Shown piece by piece: positions 8,816 to 17,147 of a DNA stretch of 64,000 nucleotides. The position numbers and the translations under genes are program-made. The notes below the pieces were generated by a model that had not been told where the DNA came from, did not search any database, and worked only from the letters and a program-made list of their open reading frames with translations. The first letter of the stretch is position 1, and every line of letters starts with the position of its first letter. The stretch is from Chloroflexia bacterium SDU3-3 (GTDB lineage: Bacteria > Chloroflexota > Chloroflexia > Chloroflexales > Roseiflexaceae): positions 186,001 to 250,000 of the forward strand of contig WBOU01000001.1 of the NCBI GenBank assembly GCA_009268125.1, written 5' to 3'.

Positions 8816-10039
8816 ATGATAACAGCAGACGCCTCGACGATCCTCCCTCAACTTCAACAGGCCCGCGTGCAGATCGAGCAGGAGCTGCTTGGCAATATTC
8901 TGCCGTTCTGGATCGAGCACACCTGCGACGAGGAGCACGGTGGCTTCTACGGCGCGCTCAGCAACGATCTGGTGGTGCATAACGAGTACCCGCGCTCGGC
9001 GGTGGTCTGCGCGCGCATCCTGTGGACCTACGCGGCGGCCTACCGCGCCTACGGCAAGGACGAGTACCGCACCATGGCCCAGCGCGCCTACGAGTACCTA
9101 AAAAGCGCCTTCGTCGACCCGGTGTACGGCGGGGTCTACTGGCAGATCGACCAGGACGCCAAGCCGATCAGCCCGCGCAAGCACAGCTACGCCCAGTCGT
9201 TCGCGATCTATGGCCTGAGCGAGTACCACCGCGCCACCGGCGACGCCGAAAGCCTGGAGCTGGCCAAGCGCCTGTTCGAGCTGCTGGAGCAGCACGCCTA
9301 CGAGCCGCACTACGGCGGCTACATCGAGGGCTGCGCCCACGACTGGGGCCTGCTGGACGACATGCGCCTGAGCGACCTGGAGCCAAACTGCCGCAAGTCG
9401 ATGAACACTATGCTGCACGTGATGGAGGGCTACACCAACCTGCTACGCGTGTGGGACAGCCCGCTGCTGCGCCAGCGCGTGCACGAGATGGTCGAGATCT
9501 TCCTCAAGCAGATCATCGACCCGCAGACCTACCACTTCAAGCTGTTCTTCGACGACGCATGGAACGCATCCGGCCAGACCCGCTCCTACGGCCACGACAT
9601 CGAGGGCAGCTGGCTGATCGTCGAGGCCGCCGAGGTGCTGGATGACCCCAAGCTGCTGGCCGCCAGCCGCAGCGCCTCGGTCGAGATGGCCTGGGCCGTC
9701 TACAGCCAGGGCATGGACAGCTCGGGCGGCGTGCTCTACGAGGGCCACGCCAGCGGCCCAGCCAGCACCGATAAGCACTGGTGGGCGCAGGCCGAGGCCA
9801 TCGTGGGCTTCTACAACGCCTATCAGATCTCCGGCCACCCCCAGTTCGCCGAGGCCGCGCTGGCCTGCTGGGACTTCGTGCAGAAGTACTTTGTCGACCG
9901 CACCCACGGCGAGTGGTTCAAGGTGGTGAGCCGCGACGGCACACCGCACCTAGATCAGGTGAAGACCGGCCCGTGGGAGTGCCCCTACCACCACGGGCGC
10001 TTCTGCCTAGAGCTGCTGGCGCGCATCCCGGCCCAGTAG
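8816..10039 (+). CDS. cellobiose 2-epimerase (AGE superfamily)
   Basis: 407-residue (alpha/alpha)6-barrel enzyme of the cytosol that epimerises the reducing-end glucose of cellobiose (or mannose of mannobiose) at C2. Family residues are all present: H123 in KHSYAQSFAIYGL, H201 in NTMLHVMEGY, H260 in GHDIEGSW and H392 in CPYHHGRFCLEL. They match the three catalytic histidines known for Rhodothermus CE (200, 259, 390), and HGGFYG is present near the N-terminus. I chose the ATG at 8816 (AGGGA 8 bases upstream); the frame is open further upstream but that part is basic and unlike the family. In mannan use, this enzyme turns mannobiose into mannosyl-glucose for phosphorolysis. It also links the locus to the GH94 cellobiose phosphorylase. 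Confidence 0.92.
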   Translation: MITADASTILPQLQQARVQIEQELLGNILPFWIEHTCDEEHGGFYGALSNDLVVHNEYPRSAVVCARILWTYAAAYRAYGKDEYRTMAQRAYEYLKSAFVDPVYGGVYWQIDQDAKPISPRKHSYAQSFAIYGLSEYHRATGDAESLELAKRLFELLEQHAYEPHYGGYIEGCAHDWGLLDDMRLSDLEPNCRKSMNTMLHVMEGYTNLLRVWDSPLLRQRVHEMVEIFLKQIIDPQTYHFKLFFDDAWNASGQTRSYGHDIEGSWLIVEAAEVLDDPKLLAASRSASVEMAWAVYSQGMDSSGGVLYEGHASGPASTDKHWWAQAEAIVGFYNAYQISGHPQFAEAALACWDFVQKYFVDRTHGEWFKVVSRDGTPHLDQVKTGPWECPYHHGRFCLELLARIPAQ

Positions 10040-10094
10040 CAGTACACAAACGCCCCGCAGCAGGTCATACTGCTGCGGGGCGTTTGTGTACTGC
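10039..10094 (+). terminator. 25-bp perfect hairpin ending the mannan gene cluster
   Basis: Arms 10039-10063 and 10070-10094 pair without mismatch around the loop GTCATA. It begins on the last base of the epimerase stop codon. No T-run, but the stem is exceptional in length. Confidence 0.65.
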
Positions 10095-10114
10095 TAGGGA
10101 ACAAGGGAACGAAT

Positions 10115-10167
10115 AACCACGAAGGCACGAAGAATTTTTACCACCAAGGCTCCAAGACACCAAGGGA
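10115..10167 (+). repeat. dispersed ACCACCAAGGCTCCAAG repeat, copies 1a and 1b
   Basis: Two related units: ACCACGAAGGCACGAAG (10116-10132) and TTTACCACCAAGGCTCCAAG followed by ACACCAAGGGA (10137-10167). The same sequence recurs at 38154-38269 (three units) and 63938-63970. The rest of the 10095-10530 gap holds a GCAAACTGGC/GCCAGTTTGC inverted repeat (10244-10253, 10274-10283) and no gene that I can support. Confidence 0.75.
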
Positions 10168-10530
10168 ATGAAGGGGGTAGAAAATAAGGAATAGGGATCA
10201 GTTACCCTACCCACCCGGCCCAGGCGGCGAAGGTGCTACTCGCGCAAACTGGCCATATGCACGAACACCAGCCGCCAGTTTGCAGCATAGGAACGCCCAA
10301 AATTGGGGGTTTGAAGGGAGCGATGCTCTCTCGCAGGGTTCACAGGGGCTGGCCCCTGTGCGCCGCCCGCGCAGGGCACACCCAGCATAAAAGCGGAAAC
10401 ACCATCATTGTTGCCACAACCGGTCGACCCAACTGCGCAACGCTGGAAGCATTGCCTACGGTTGGCCCGACCCCAAAACTACCGTGAATGGCATCTTGGT
10501 ATCCGGTCGACCACATAGCGCATGTGGATC

Positions 10531-10559
10531 TTGACACGCTGTGCAGATCGGCGTATACT
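10531..10559 (+). promoter_or_regulatory. promoter of TetR-family gene at 10595
   Basis: TTGACA (10531-10536), 17 bp, TATACT (10554-10559); near-consensus sigma-70. Confidence 0.7.
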
Positions 10560-10563
10560 CATG

Positions 10564-10581
10564 TTCGTTAGCGCTAACTAA
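10564..10581. promoter_or_regulatory. TetR operator, copy 1
   Basis: TTCGTTAGCGCTAACTAA, with the perfect 12-bp core GTTAGCGCTAAC (10567-10578), lies just downstream of the promoter's -10 box, over the expected transcription start. A close copy sits before the hydrolase gene at 11279. Confidence 0.65.
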
Positions 10582-10594
10582 CTAGGAAAACAGC

Positions 10595-11221
10595 ATGGCC
10601 GAATCGACCGAAAAACCCAAGGTAACCCGCATGCGTGGCGAGGAGCGCCGCGCCCTGATGCTCAAGCAGACCGCCGAAGTCTTCGCCCAGCATGGCTATG
10701 CGCAGGCCAGCATCGGCGAGCTTGCGCGGGCCTGCGGCGTCACCGAGCCGATGCTCTACAAGCACTTTGGCAGCAAACAGAACCTCTTTCTGCTGGTGCT
10801 ACGCCACACCGGCGATCAGTTCTTTCAGAGCTTCCGCGACCGTGTGAACGAACGGGCCAGCCGCAGCCTTGAGGACACGCTATGCTCGCTGGTGCTCGAC
10901 TACCGTGATGTGGCAATTCACCTGCAGGGCAGCGCGCTCATGCTGCTGGGCGCGCTGATCGAATCCCAAGATCCCGAGGTCAAAGACGCCATGAGGGAGC
11001 ATACCAACGAGCTATTTCGGCTTATCCACGGGCTGCTGGTCCAGGCCCAGCAGCAAAAGCTCATCCCCCAAGAGCGCGATCTGGATGCCGCCACATGGGG
11101 CTATATGAGCTTCCTGTTCGCGATCCAGATGCGCGCCAAGTTCCGCATGTTCGACAGATTCAGCGAGCCAATGCTGGCAGAGTCAAGCCGGCTCTGGTGG
11201 CAGGCGCTACGCCTAGGCTAG
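10595..11221 (+). CDS. TetR/AcrR-family transcriptional regulator
   Basis: 208-residue repressor. The DNA-binding domain is at about residues 15-62 (RRALMLKQTAEVFAQHGY, then IGELARACGVTEPMLYKHFG). A C-terminal ligand/dimer domain follows, like the TetR_C_11 type. It lies directly upstream of the alpha/beta hydrolase on the same strand. Matching palindromes at 10564 and 11279 in front of both genes indicate autorepression and control of the hydrolase. The ribosome site is weak (AGGAAAA). Ligand unknown, but probably a substrate or product of the hydrolase. Confidence 0.88.
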   Translation: MAESTEKPKVTRMRGEERRALMLKQTAEVFAQHGYAQASIGELARACGVTEPMLYKHFGSKQNLFLLVLRHTGDQFFQSFRDRVNERASRSLEDTLCSLVLDYRDVAIHLQGSALMLLGALIESQDPEVKDAMREHTNELFRLIHGLLVQAQQQKLIPQERDLDAATWGYMSFLFAIQMRAKFRMFDRFSEPMLAESSRLWWQALRLG

Positions 11222-11278
11222 CCGAACCTTGCCAAGGCCCTGGCACGAGGCCAAGGGCCATCTTTTCGCCCAGTTAAG

Positions 11279-11296
11279 TTAGTTATCGTTAACTAA
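11279..11296. promoter_or_regulatory. TetR operator, copy 2, upstream of hydrolase
   Basis: TTAGTTATCGTTAACTAA, arms TTAGTTA and TAACTAA. It shares 14 of 18 positions with the operator at 10564, in the same register, and ends 25 bases before the hydrolase start. Confidence 0.65.
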
Positions 11297-11321
11297 TAAG
11301 AAGTAATGAAAGGACACCTCC

Positions 11322-12500
11322 ATGAAGCTCATGTTCCAAGATCAGACTCTCTCCTTCGAGTTTCTGCGCGTGTTAGGCGAGACGGTCGGCGGTGGAGCCG
11401 ACATCAACGAGTGCCTGCTGACCGGATCACGGATCGTGGAAGACGACCTAGAGACATGGTTCCTGGAGTGGAACCGCACCGCCGAGCGCATCCATGGCAT
11501 CGCCGACCGCTGCATGGCCGAGGGGCACCCCACCAGCGCCCGCGACGCCTACCTACGCGCCAGCAACTACTACCGCTCCGCCGAGTTCTTCCTGCACATC
11601 GGCGGGCACGACCCGCGCGCCGAGGACACCTACGACCGCAGCCGCGCCTGCTTTCTGCAGGCCCTGCCGCTGCTGCCCTTCCCCGCCGAGCAGGTACAGA
11701 TCCCCTACGAGGGCACCACGCTGCCAGGCTACCTCTTCCGCCCCGACAACTCTGGCAAACCCCGCCCAACCATCCTGCGCCACGGCGGTTTCGACTCCAC
11801 CGGCGAGGAGATCTTCTTCCATGCTACCCGTGGTGCCCTTGAGCGCGGATACAACTGCCTGCTGTTCGAGGGTCCGGGCCAGGGCTATGTGCTGCGCAAG
11901 CAAGGCCTGCCCTTCCGCCCCGATTGGGAGAATGTGGTGACGCCGGTGGTCGATTTCACGCTGACGCAGCGGGGCGTGGACCCCGCCAGGCTCGTGCTGA
12001 TCGGCGGGAGCCTGGGCGGCTACCTGGCCCCAAGGGCGGCGGCCTTCGAGCACCGGCTGGCGGCCTGTGTCGCCATCGACGGGCTGTTCTCGTTCGACGT
12101 GCCCGCCGAGGCTACCACAGTTCTCCAGCATGCCAAAAACGAGCAGGAGTCGCAGCAGATGCTGCAGGAAATGCAGCGGCGCTCGCTCAACATGCGCTGG
12201 GCCATCAGCCAGGGCATCTGGTCGTTTGCGGTCGACACCCCGGAGGAGTTCGTCGCCCGGATGGCACGCTACACCATGGAGGGCATCGCCCAGCAGATCC
12301 GCTGCCCCATGCTGGTCTGCGATGCCGAGCGCGACCACTTCTTCGACAACCAGCCGCAGAAGCTCTACGATGCACTGACGTGCGAGCGGACGCTGCTGCG
12401 ATTCACTGCCGAGGATGGTGCCGATGAGCATTGCCACGTCGGGGCCGACCACCTGCTCAACCAGCGCGTGTTCGATTGGCTCGACAGCACGCTGGCCTAG
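11322..12500 (+). CDS. alpha/beta hydrolase with N-terminal cap (FrsA/DHPON-hydrolase type)
   Basis: 392-residue serine hydrolase. A helical cap region fills residues 1-120 (RDAYLRASNYYRSAEFFL near 74). The hydrolase core begins near 125 (VQIPYEGTTLPGYLF), with HGGFDS near 154 as oxyanion region, the nucleophile S230 in GGSLGGY, an acid near D334/D338 (CDAERDHF) and His at 370/372 (DEHCHVGA). This layout is that of the family holding 2,6-dihydroxypseudooxynicotine hydrolase and related C-C or ester hydrolases. AAAGGA is 9 bases upstream of the start. Probably controlled by the adjacent TetR protein. Natural substrate unknown. Confidence 0.87.
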   Translation: MKLMFQDQTLSFEFLRVLGETVGGGADINECLLTGSRIVEDDLETWFLEWNRTAERIHGIADRCMAEGHPTSARDAYLRASNYYRSAEFFLHIGGHDPRAEDTYDRSRACFLQALPLLPFPAEQVQIPYEGTTLPGYLFRPDNSGKPRPTILRHGGFDSTGEEIFFHATRGALERGYNCLLFEGPGQGYVLRKQGLPFRPDWENVVTPVVDFTLTQRGVDPARLVLIGGSLGGYLAPRAAAFEHRLAACVAIDGLFSFDVPAEATTVLQHAKNEQESQQMLQEMQRRSLNMRWAISQGIWSFAVDTPEEFVARMARYTMEGIAQQIRCPMLVCDAERDHFFDNQPQKLYDALTCERTLLRFTAEDGADEHCHVGADHLLNQRVFDWLDSTLA

Positions 12501-12530
12501 CAAGAGCGCAAAAAAGCCCATGCGGTAGAA

Positions 12531-12567
12531 AAAGGGACAGGCGGAATATTGTTCCGCCTGCCCCTTT
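12531..12567. terminator. bidirectional terminator between hydrolase and XRE gene
   Basis: Stem 12531-12546 with 12552-12567 (one mismatch), loop TATTG, flanked by A-rich and T-rich ends, so it can serve both convergent genes. Confidence 0.75.
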
Positions 12568-12579
12568 TATGCTCGGTGC

Positions 12580-12930
12580 CTAGCTAGCGCGCACCGCATC
12601 CATGGTGCGCAGCAGCGAGCGCAGCTCCTCGGCGGAAAACTGGCGCGACTGGATACGCCGCAGCAGCGTGGCCACCTCGGGCGTCTCCGAGGCCACCCGC
12701 TGCAGCTCGCGCCGGTTGAAGTGCCCGGCCAGCGCCAGCAGATCCTCGGCGCTGGAGCCGAGCAGGCCGGCCATCTGGCGGATGAGCTGCTCGCTCGGCG
12801 GGGTGGGCTTGCGGCTGTTCTCGATCTTGCTCACGTAGGTCACATCTATCCCAAGCTGCTGGGCAAACTGGCGCTGGGTCAGGCCTTTGGCCTTTCGCAG
12901 ATCGCGGATGCGCTCCCCAAAATGTGTCAT
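12580..12930 (-). CDS. XRE-family helix-turn-helix regulator
   Basis: 116-residue cytosolic DNA-binding protein. The Cro/C1-type HTH covers residues 5-60 (IRDLRKAKGLTQRQFAQQLG, then VTYVSKIENSRKPTPPSEQL). A short helical tail follows (TPEVATLLRRIQSRQFSAEELRSLL), perhaps for dimerisation. GAGGAG lies 7 bases upstream. It is divergent from an ABC-importer operon. Its own promoter, the importer promoter and the promoter of the monooxygenase operon all carry the same GACAAWGWTGATC element, so it is the best candidate for their common regulator; this link is inference. Confidence 0.88.
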   Translation of the reverse strand: MTHFGERIRDLRKAKGLTQRQFAQQLGIDVTYVSKIENSRKPTPPSEQLIRQMAGLLGSSAEDLLALAGHFNRRELQRVASETPEVATLLRRIQSRQFSAEELRSLLRTMDAVRAS

Positions 12931-12986
12931 AGCTGCTCCTCACCTATCCCAATTGCTCTGGGCGCTACCTGTGTGGCACTCGTCTG

Positions 12987-13015
12987 ATTATATGATACTA
13001 GACAATGATGATCAA
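12987..13015 (-). promoter_or_regulatory. XRE gene promoter with shared regulon element
   Basis: Minus strand: TTGATC (13015-13010), 17 bp, TATAAT (12992-12987). The plus-strand text of this stretch, TAGACAATGATGATCAAG, matches the element in the importer and monooxygenase promoters. Confidence 0.65.
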
Positions 13016-13041
13016 GTTATTCAATAATACCTAATTTATAC

Positions 13042-13070
13042 TTGACAATGTTGATCTAGTATAATAATAT
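13042..13070 (+). promoter_or_regulatory. ABC-importer operon promoter with shared regulon element
   Basis: TTGACA (13042-13047), 17 bp, TAATAT (13065-13070). The -35 and spacer read TTGACAATGTTGATCTAG. Further down, at 13211-13227, is a perfect palindrome CTTGATC-GTT-GATCAAG that repeats the half-site. The 5' leader (13078-13276) shows no gene. Confidence 0.68.
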
Positions 13071-13210
13071 CAACCCACAATTTTACCGGCAGGGCCAACG
13101 TGCAGAGCTATTCCATGTGAATATTCTCACAGCATAAAACCCATACGATCGCCCACTACCGCGCCAGCGACGCCAACGGTACGAACGCATTCGACATCGC
13201 TTTTTTCTCT

Positions 13211-13227
13211 CTTGATCGTTGATCAAG
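13211..13227. promoter_or_regulatory. CTTGATC-GTT-GATCAAG palindrome in leader of importer operon
   Basis: Perfect 7-3-7 inverted repeat, 50 bases before the binding-protein start codon. Its half-site is the TTGATCAAG found in the promoters of the neighbouring units. Could be an operator or a small RNA hairpin. Confidence 0.5.
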
Positions 13228-13276
13228 GGCTACTCGGGATACCTTCTGGCATTGTTTGAGGAGAAAGAGAGCGTCC

Positions 13277-15034
13277 ATGCGGGTACACACTTCTCTTGCA
13301 GCAACGGGCCTCGCGCTCACCACGGCGATACTGCTGGCCAGCTGCGGCGCTGCGCCCACCACCCAGGCCGGGGCCGCATCCAGCACCGCTGCGCCTGCGC
13401 CCGGCAGCGGCCAGGGCGACACGCTGCACCTGCTGTGGCTGCAGGCACCGACCATCCTGAACCCGCACCTGGCCACCGGCACCAAGGATTTTGACGCCAG
13501 CCGCGTGACCTACGAGCCACTGGCCTCGTTCGACCAGGATGGCAGCCTGGTGCCCTTCCTGGCCGCCGAGATCCCCTCGCGGGAAAATGGCGGGCTGGCC
13601 GCCGACGGCAAATCGGTGACGTGGAAGCTCAAGGCGGGCGTGAAGTGGTCGGATGGCGAGCCATTCACCGCCGAGGATGTGAAGTTCACCTACGATTTCC
13701 TGGCCGACAAGGCCACGGCGGCCACCACCACCAGCACCTACAGCGCCGTCAGCGGCGTGGAGGTGATCGACCCAACGACGGTGAAGGTGCGGTTCCGCGA
13801 CGTCAGCCCCGCGTGGTCGCTGCCCTTCGTGGGCACCGCCGGGCTGATCATCCCCAAGCACATCTTTCAGGGCTACGTGGGCGCGAAGGCCCGCGAGGCC
13901 CCGGCCAACCTGAAGCCGGTGGGCACTGGCCCCTACCGCGTGGTCGACTTCAAGCCGGGAGACATCGTGGTATACGAGCCAAACCCCTACTTTCGCGAGC
14001 AGGGCAAGCCCTTCTTCGCGCGCGTGGAACTAAAGGGCGGCGGCGACCCGACCTCGGCGGCGCGCGCGGTGCTACAGACTGGCGAAGTCGATTTCACACC
14101 GGGGCTTTCGGCTGCGCCGCAGGTGCTGGAGCAGCTGAAGGCGGGCGGAAAAGGGCTGGTGGTGCCCGCCTCGCTGGGCGGCTTCAGCGAGCGGATCGAG
14201 CTGAACTACACCGACCCAAACGCCGAGGTCGACGGCGAGCGATCAAGCCTCAAGGCCCCGCACCCGTTCTTCAGCGACAGCAAGGTGCGGCAGGCCTTCG
14301 CGCTAGCGGTGGACCGCACCACCATCGCGGCCCAGGTCTACGGCCCATCGGCCACGCCGATCACCAACGCCGTGGTCGAGCCGCCCACGGTGGTCTCGCC
14401 GAACACCAAGGCCGAATACAACCTGCAGAAGGCCGCCGCGCTGCTGGACGAGGCGGGCTGGAAAGACACAAACGGCGACGGCGTGCGCGAAAAAAATGGC
14501 GTGGCGCTCAGCATCCTCTACCAGACATCGATCGTGCCAGCGCGGCAGAAGACCCAGGAGGTGATCAAGCAGGCGCTGGAGTCGATCGGCTTTAAGGTCG
14601 AGCTGAAATCGGTGGACAACGGCATCTTCTTCGGCAGCGACCCCAATAACACCGACAACTTCAACCACTTCTACGCCGACGTGCAGGTCTACACCATCGG
14701 CAACAACAACCCCGACCCCGGCGCGTACCTGGAAAGCTTTACCTGCGCCAAGATCGCCCAGAAGGCCAACAGCTGGAGCGGCAGCAACCGCGTGCGCTAC
14801 TGCAACCCTCACTACGACGAGCTGTTCCAAAAATCAACCGTGGAGCTTGACCCCGCCAAACGGCAGCAGCTGTTTATCCAGCTGAACGATCTGCTGATCA
14901 GCGATGTGGCAATCATCCCGCTGGTCAAAAACGCATCGAACCTGGGCGTGAGCAGCAGCCTGGAAGGCACCAGCTTCACGCCGTGGGACTCGACGCTCTG
15001 GCAGATCAAAGACTGGAGGCGGAAGGCCTCATGA
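13277..15034 (+). CDS. ABC transporter substrate-binding lipoprotein, peptide/nickel family 5
   Basis: 585-residue exported solute-binding protein. The lipoprotein signal ends in the lipobox LLASC (Cys near residue 23), so it is membrane-anchored on the outer face. The family-5 binding domain follows: YEPLASFDQDGSLVPFLA near 85, GPYRVVDFKPGD near 218, then VRQAFALAVDRTTIA near 338. I chose the ATG at 13277 because it starts a proper signal peptide; GAGGAG is 13 bases upstream. The stop overlaps the permease start by 4 bases. The family usually binds oligopeptides or modified amino acids. The linked monooxygenase/deacylase operon suggests a sulfur-containing substrate, which is inference. Confidence 0.9.
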   Translation: MRVHTSLAATGLALTTAILLASCGAAPTTQAGAASSTAAPAPGSGQGDTLHLLWLQAPTILNPHLATGTKDFDASRVTYEPLASFDQDGSLVPFLAAEIPSRENGGLAADGKSVTWKLKAGVKWSDGEPFTAEDVKFTYDFLADKATAATTTSTYSAVSGVEVIDPTTVKVRFRDVSPAWSLPFVGTAGLIIPKHIFQGYVGAKAREAPANLKPVGTGPYRVVDFKPGDIVVYEPNPYFREQGKPFFARVELKGGGDPTSAARAVLQTGEVDFTPGLSAAPQVLEQLKAGGKGLVVPASLGGFSERIELNYTDPNAEVDGERSSLKAPHPFFSDSKVRQAFALAVDRTTIAAQVYGPSATPITNAVVEPPTVVSPNTKAEYNLQKAAALLDEAGWKDTNGDGVREKNGVALSILYQTSIVPARQKTQEVIKQALESIGFKVELKSVDNGIFFGSDPNNTDNFNHFYADVQVYTIGNNNPDPGAYLESFTCAKIAQKANSWSGSNRVRYCNPHYDELFQKSTVELDPAKRQQLFIQLNDLLISDVAIIPLVKNASNLGVSSSLEGTSFTPWDSTLWQIKDWRRKAS

Positions 15035-15990
15035 ACCAGTTCCTGCTGCGGCGCATCGCGATCTCCATCCCGCTGCTGCTGGTGATCAGCATGATCATCT
15101 TCGGCATCCTGGCGCTGGCCCCCGGCGACCCCATGGCCGAGTTCGCCACCGACCCCTCGGTGAGCGCCGAGGTGCGCCAGAACATCCGCCAGTCGCTGGG
15201 GCTGGATGAGCCGCTGCCAGTGCGCTATGGCAAGTGGCTGTCGGCCTTTGTGCAGGGCGACATGGGCTACTCGTTTGCCAGCCGCAGCCCTGTGAGGGCG
15301 CTGCTGGGCCAGCGCATCGCCACCACGCTGGCGGTGGTGGGCACGGCCTACCTGCTGAGCGTGCTGCTGGCCGTGCCGCTGGGCATGCTGGCGGCGCTGC
15401 GGCCCTACTCGGTCTTCGACCAGGTAAGCTCGACGCTGGCGTTTGTGGGCTTCTCGCTGCCCACCTTCTTCACCGGGCTGCTGTGCATCCTGCTATTCAG
15501 CGTGCGGCTTGGCTGGTTCCCGCTGGTCTACAACAGCACGCTGGTGGTGAGCGACTGGCCCAGCCTGCTGGCCCAGCTGCGCCAGTCGGCCATGCCAATT
15601 GGCGTGCTGACCCTGTTCCAGACCGCCACTATGATGCGGTTCATGCGCTCGGCGGCCCTGGAGCAGATCTACCGCGACTATGTGCGCACCGCGCGGGCCA
15701 AGGGCCTGCACGAGCGTGTGGTGGTCAACCGCCACATCCTGCGCAACGCGCTCATCCCGGTGGTGACGCTGGTGGCGCTCGGGGTGCCCTCGGTGTTCAC
15801 CGGGGCGCTGGTGACCGAGCAGGTGTTCCGCGTGCCCGGCATCGGCGGCCTGCTGGTGAGCAGCATCCAGTCGAGCGACACGCCGGTGGTGATGGCGATC
15901 ACCTGTATCTACGCCCTGCTGATCGTGATCTTCAACCTGGTGGCCGACATGCTGTACGGCGTGCTTGACCCACGAGTGCGCTACACCTAA
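15031..15990 (+). CDS. ABC transporter permease, DppB/OppB type
   Basis: 319-residue inner-membrane channel subunit with six predicted helices, beginning with FLLRRIAISIPLLLVISMIIFG. The permease EAA-type loop is visible near 215-235 (DYVRTARAKGLHERVVVNRHILRNALIPVV), the contact site for an ATPase. Its ATG overlaps the stop of the binding-protein gene (ATGA), indicating translational coupling. No ATPase gene follows the two permeases, so the importer must borrow one encoded elsewhere. Confidence 0.93.
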   Translation: MNQFLLRRIAISIPLLLVISMIIFGILALAPGDPMAEFATDPSVSAEVRQNIRQSLGLDEPLPVRYGKWLSAFVQGDMGYSFASRSPVRALLGQRIATTLAVVGTAYLLSVLLAVPLGMLAALRPYSVFDQVSSTLAFVGFSLPTFFTGLLCILLFSVRLGWFPLVYNSTLVVSDWPSLLAQLRQSAMPIGVLTLFQTATMMRFMRSAALEQIYRDYVRTARAKGLHERVVVNRHILRNALIPVVTLVALGVPSVFTGALVTEQVFRVPGIGGLLVSSIQSSDTPVVMAITCIYALLIVIFNLVADMLYGVLDPRVRYT

Positions 15991-16002
15991 CAAGGAGCCG
16001 CC

Positions 16003-16980
16003 ATGAGTCTCTCTCCGACCAACCAAGCCGCGCATGGGGAGGCCCCGCGCCGCGCCCTAGCGGGCAGCGTGCGGCGCGGCGGTGAGCGCGCCGCGCGGCG
16101 GCCCCGCACGCTGTGGGGCGATGTGTGGCGGCAGTTCCGGCGGCGCCGCCTGGCGCTGCTGGGCGTGGTGGTGTTCGGCCTGATCGTGCTCGGGGTGGCG
16201 CTCGGCCCGCTGGTCTACGCCACGCCCTACGGCGCGGTGGATTTCGCCGCCGCGCTGCAGGGGCCGAGCGCGGCCCACCCGTTTGGCACCAACGACCTGG
16301 GGCAGGATGTGCTGGCGCGCATCCTGTGGGGCGGGCGGATCTCGATCGCGGTGGGCCTAGTGGCCATGCTGGTGAACATTGGCCTGGGCACGCTGGTAGG
16401 CGCGCTGGCGGGCTACTTCGGCGGCTGGGTAGACAGCGCGCTGATGCGACTGACCGACGTGTTCCTCTCGCTGCCGCAGCTGCCCCTGCTGCTGCTGATC
16501 ATCTACCTGTTCCGCGAGCCGGTGACGGCGGCGCTGGGGCCGGTGGGCGGCATCTTCGCGCTGATCGTGCTGGTGATCGGTGGGCTAAACTGGATGCCGG
16601 TGGCGCGGCTGGTGCGGGTGAGCTTCCTGACGCTGCGCGAGGCCGAGTTTGTGACGGCGGCGCACGCGCTGGGCATCCCGCCTGGGCGGATCATCGTGCG
16701 GCACCTGCTGCCCAACACGCTCGGCCCGGTGATCGTGGCGGCCACGCTGGCGGTCGGCTCGGCCATCCTGTCCGAGTCGACGCTCAGCTTCCTGGGCCTA
16801 GGATTCCCGCCCGACACACCGACGTGGGGCCGCATGCTCTACGAGTCGCAGAACTTTATCGAGTTTGCGCCCTTTATGGTGCTGTTTCCGGGCCTGTGCA
16901 TCTTTCTGTCGGTGCTGAGCATCAACTATATCGGCGACGGCCTGCGCGACGCGCTCGACCCGCAGCAGCGGCGGTCGTAG
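16003..16980 (+). CDS. ABC transporter permease, DppC/OppC type
   Basis: 325-residue second membrane subunit of the importer. It has a basic N-terminal tail of about 45 residues, then helix 1 (LALLGVVVFGLIVLGVAL). The DppC landmark HPFGTNDLGQDVLARILWGGRIS is near residues 89-110, and the EAA-like loop LREAEFVTAAHALGIPPGRI near 210-230. AAGGAG is 7 bases upstream. A small terminator overlaps its stop codon and closes the three-gene operon, confirming that no ATPase is cotranscribed. Confidence 0.93.
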   Translation: MSLSPTNQAAHGEAPRRALAGSVRRGGERAARRPRTLWGDVWRQFRRRRLALLGVVVFGLIVLGVALGPLVYATPYGAVDFAAALQGPSAAHPFGTNDLGQDVLARILWGGRISIAVGLVAMLVNIGLGTLVGALAGYFGGWVDSALMRLTDVFLSLPQLPLLLLIIYLFREPVTAALGPVGGIFALIVLVIGGLNWMPVARLVRVSFLTLREAEFVTAAHALGIPPGRIIVRHLLPNTLGPVIVAATLAVGSAILSESTLSFLGLGFPPDTPTWGRMLYESQNFIEFAPFMVLFPGLCIFLSVLSINYIGDGLRDALDPQQRRS

Positions 16981-17003
16981 CCTGCCCCTTTTTCAGGCTT
17001 TTT
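16979..17003 (+). terminator. Rho-independent terminator between importer and monooxygenase operons
   Basis: AGCCTG (16979-16984), a 9-base loop, CAGGCT (16994-16999), then a T5 run. It lies 5 bases before the next promoter, separating the two operons cleanly. Confidence 0.65.
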
Positions 17004-17008
17004 CATAC

Positions 17009-17037
17009 TTGACAAAGTTGATCAAGCATATTAATAT
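17009..17037 (+). promoter_or_regulatory. promoter of GNAT/monooxygenase operon with shared regulon element
   Basis: TTGACA (17009-17014), 17 bp, TAATAT (17032-17037). It has the same -10 as the importer promoter and the same spacer start, TTGACAAAGTTGATCAAG. The leader of about 100 bases up to 17147 shows no clear riboswitch. Confidence 0.7.
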
Positions 17038-17147
17038 CACCTCACTCACCTTCTGTCGGTAGATACTCATTCAGAAGCGACGTGCCAAACCCTACGCGCC
17101 GCCCACCCTTTCAGCATACCCTACAGCACACCGGAGAGGAGAAGGAT

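Noticed and set aside
11306-11842. Plus-strand frame starting 16 bases before the hydrolase start
   Set aside because: Its ATG overlaps the ribosome site AAAGGA of the hydrolase and its product is Arg/His/Pro-rich shadow sequence.
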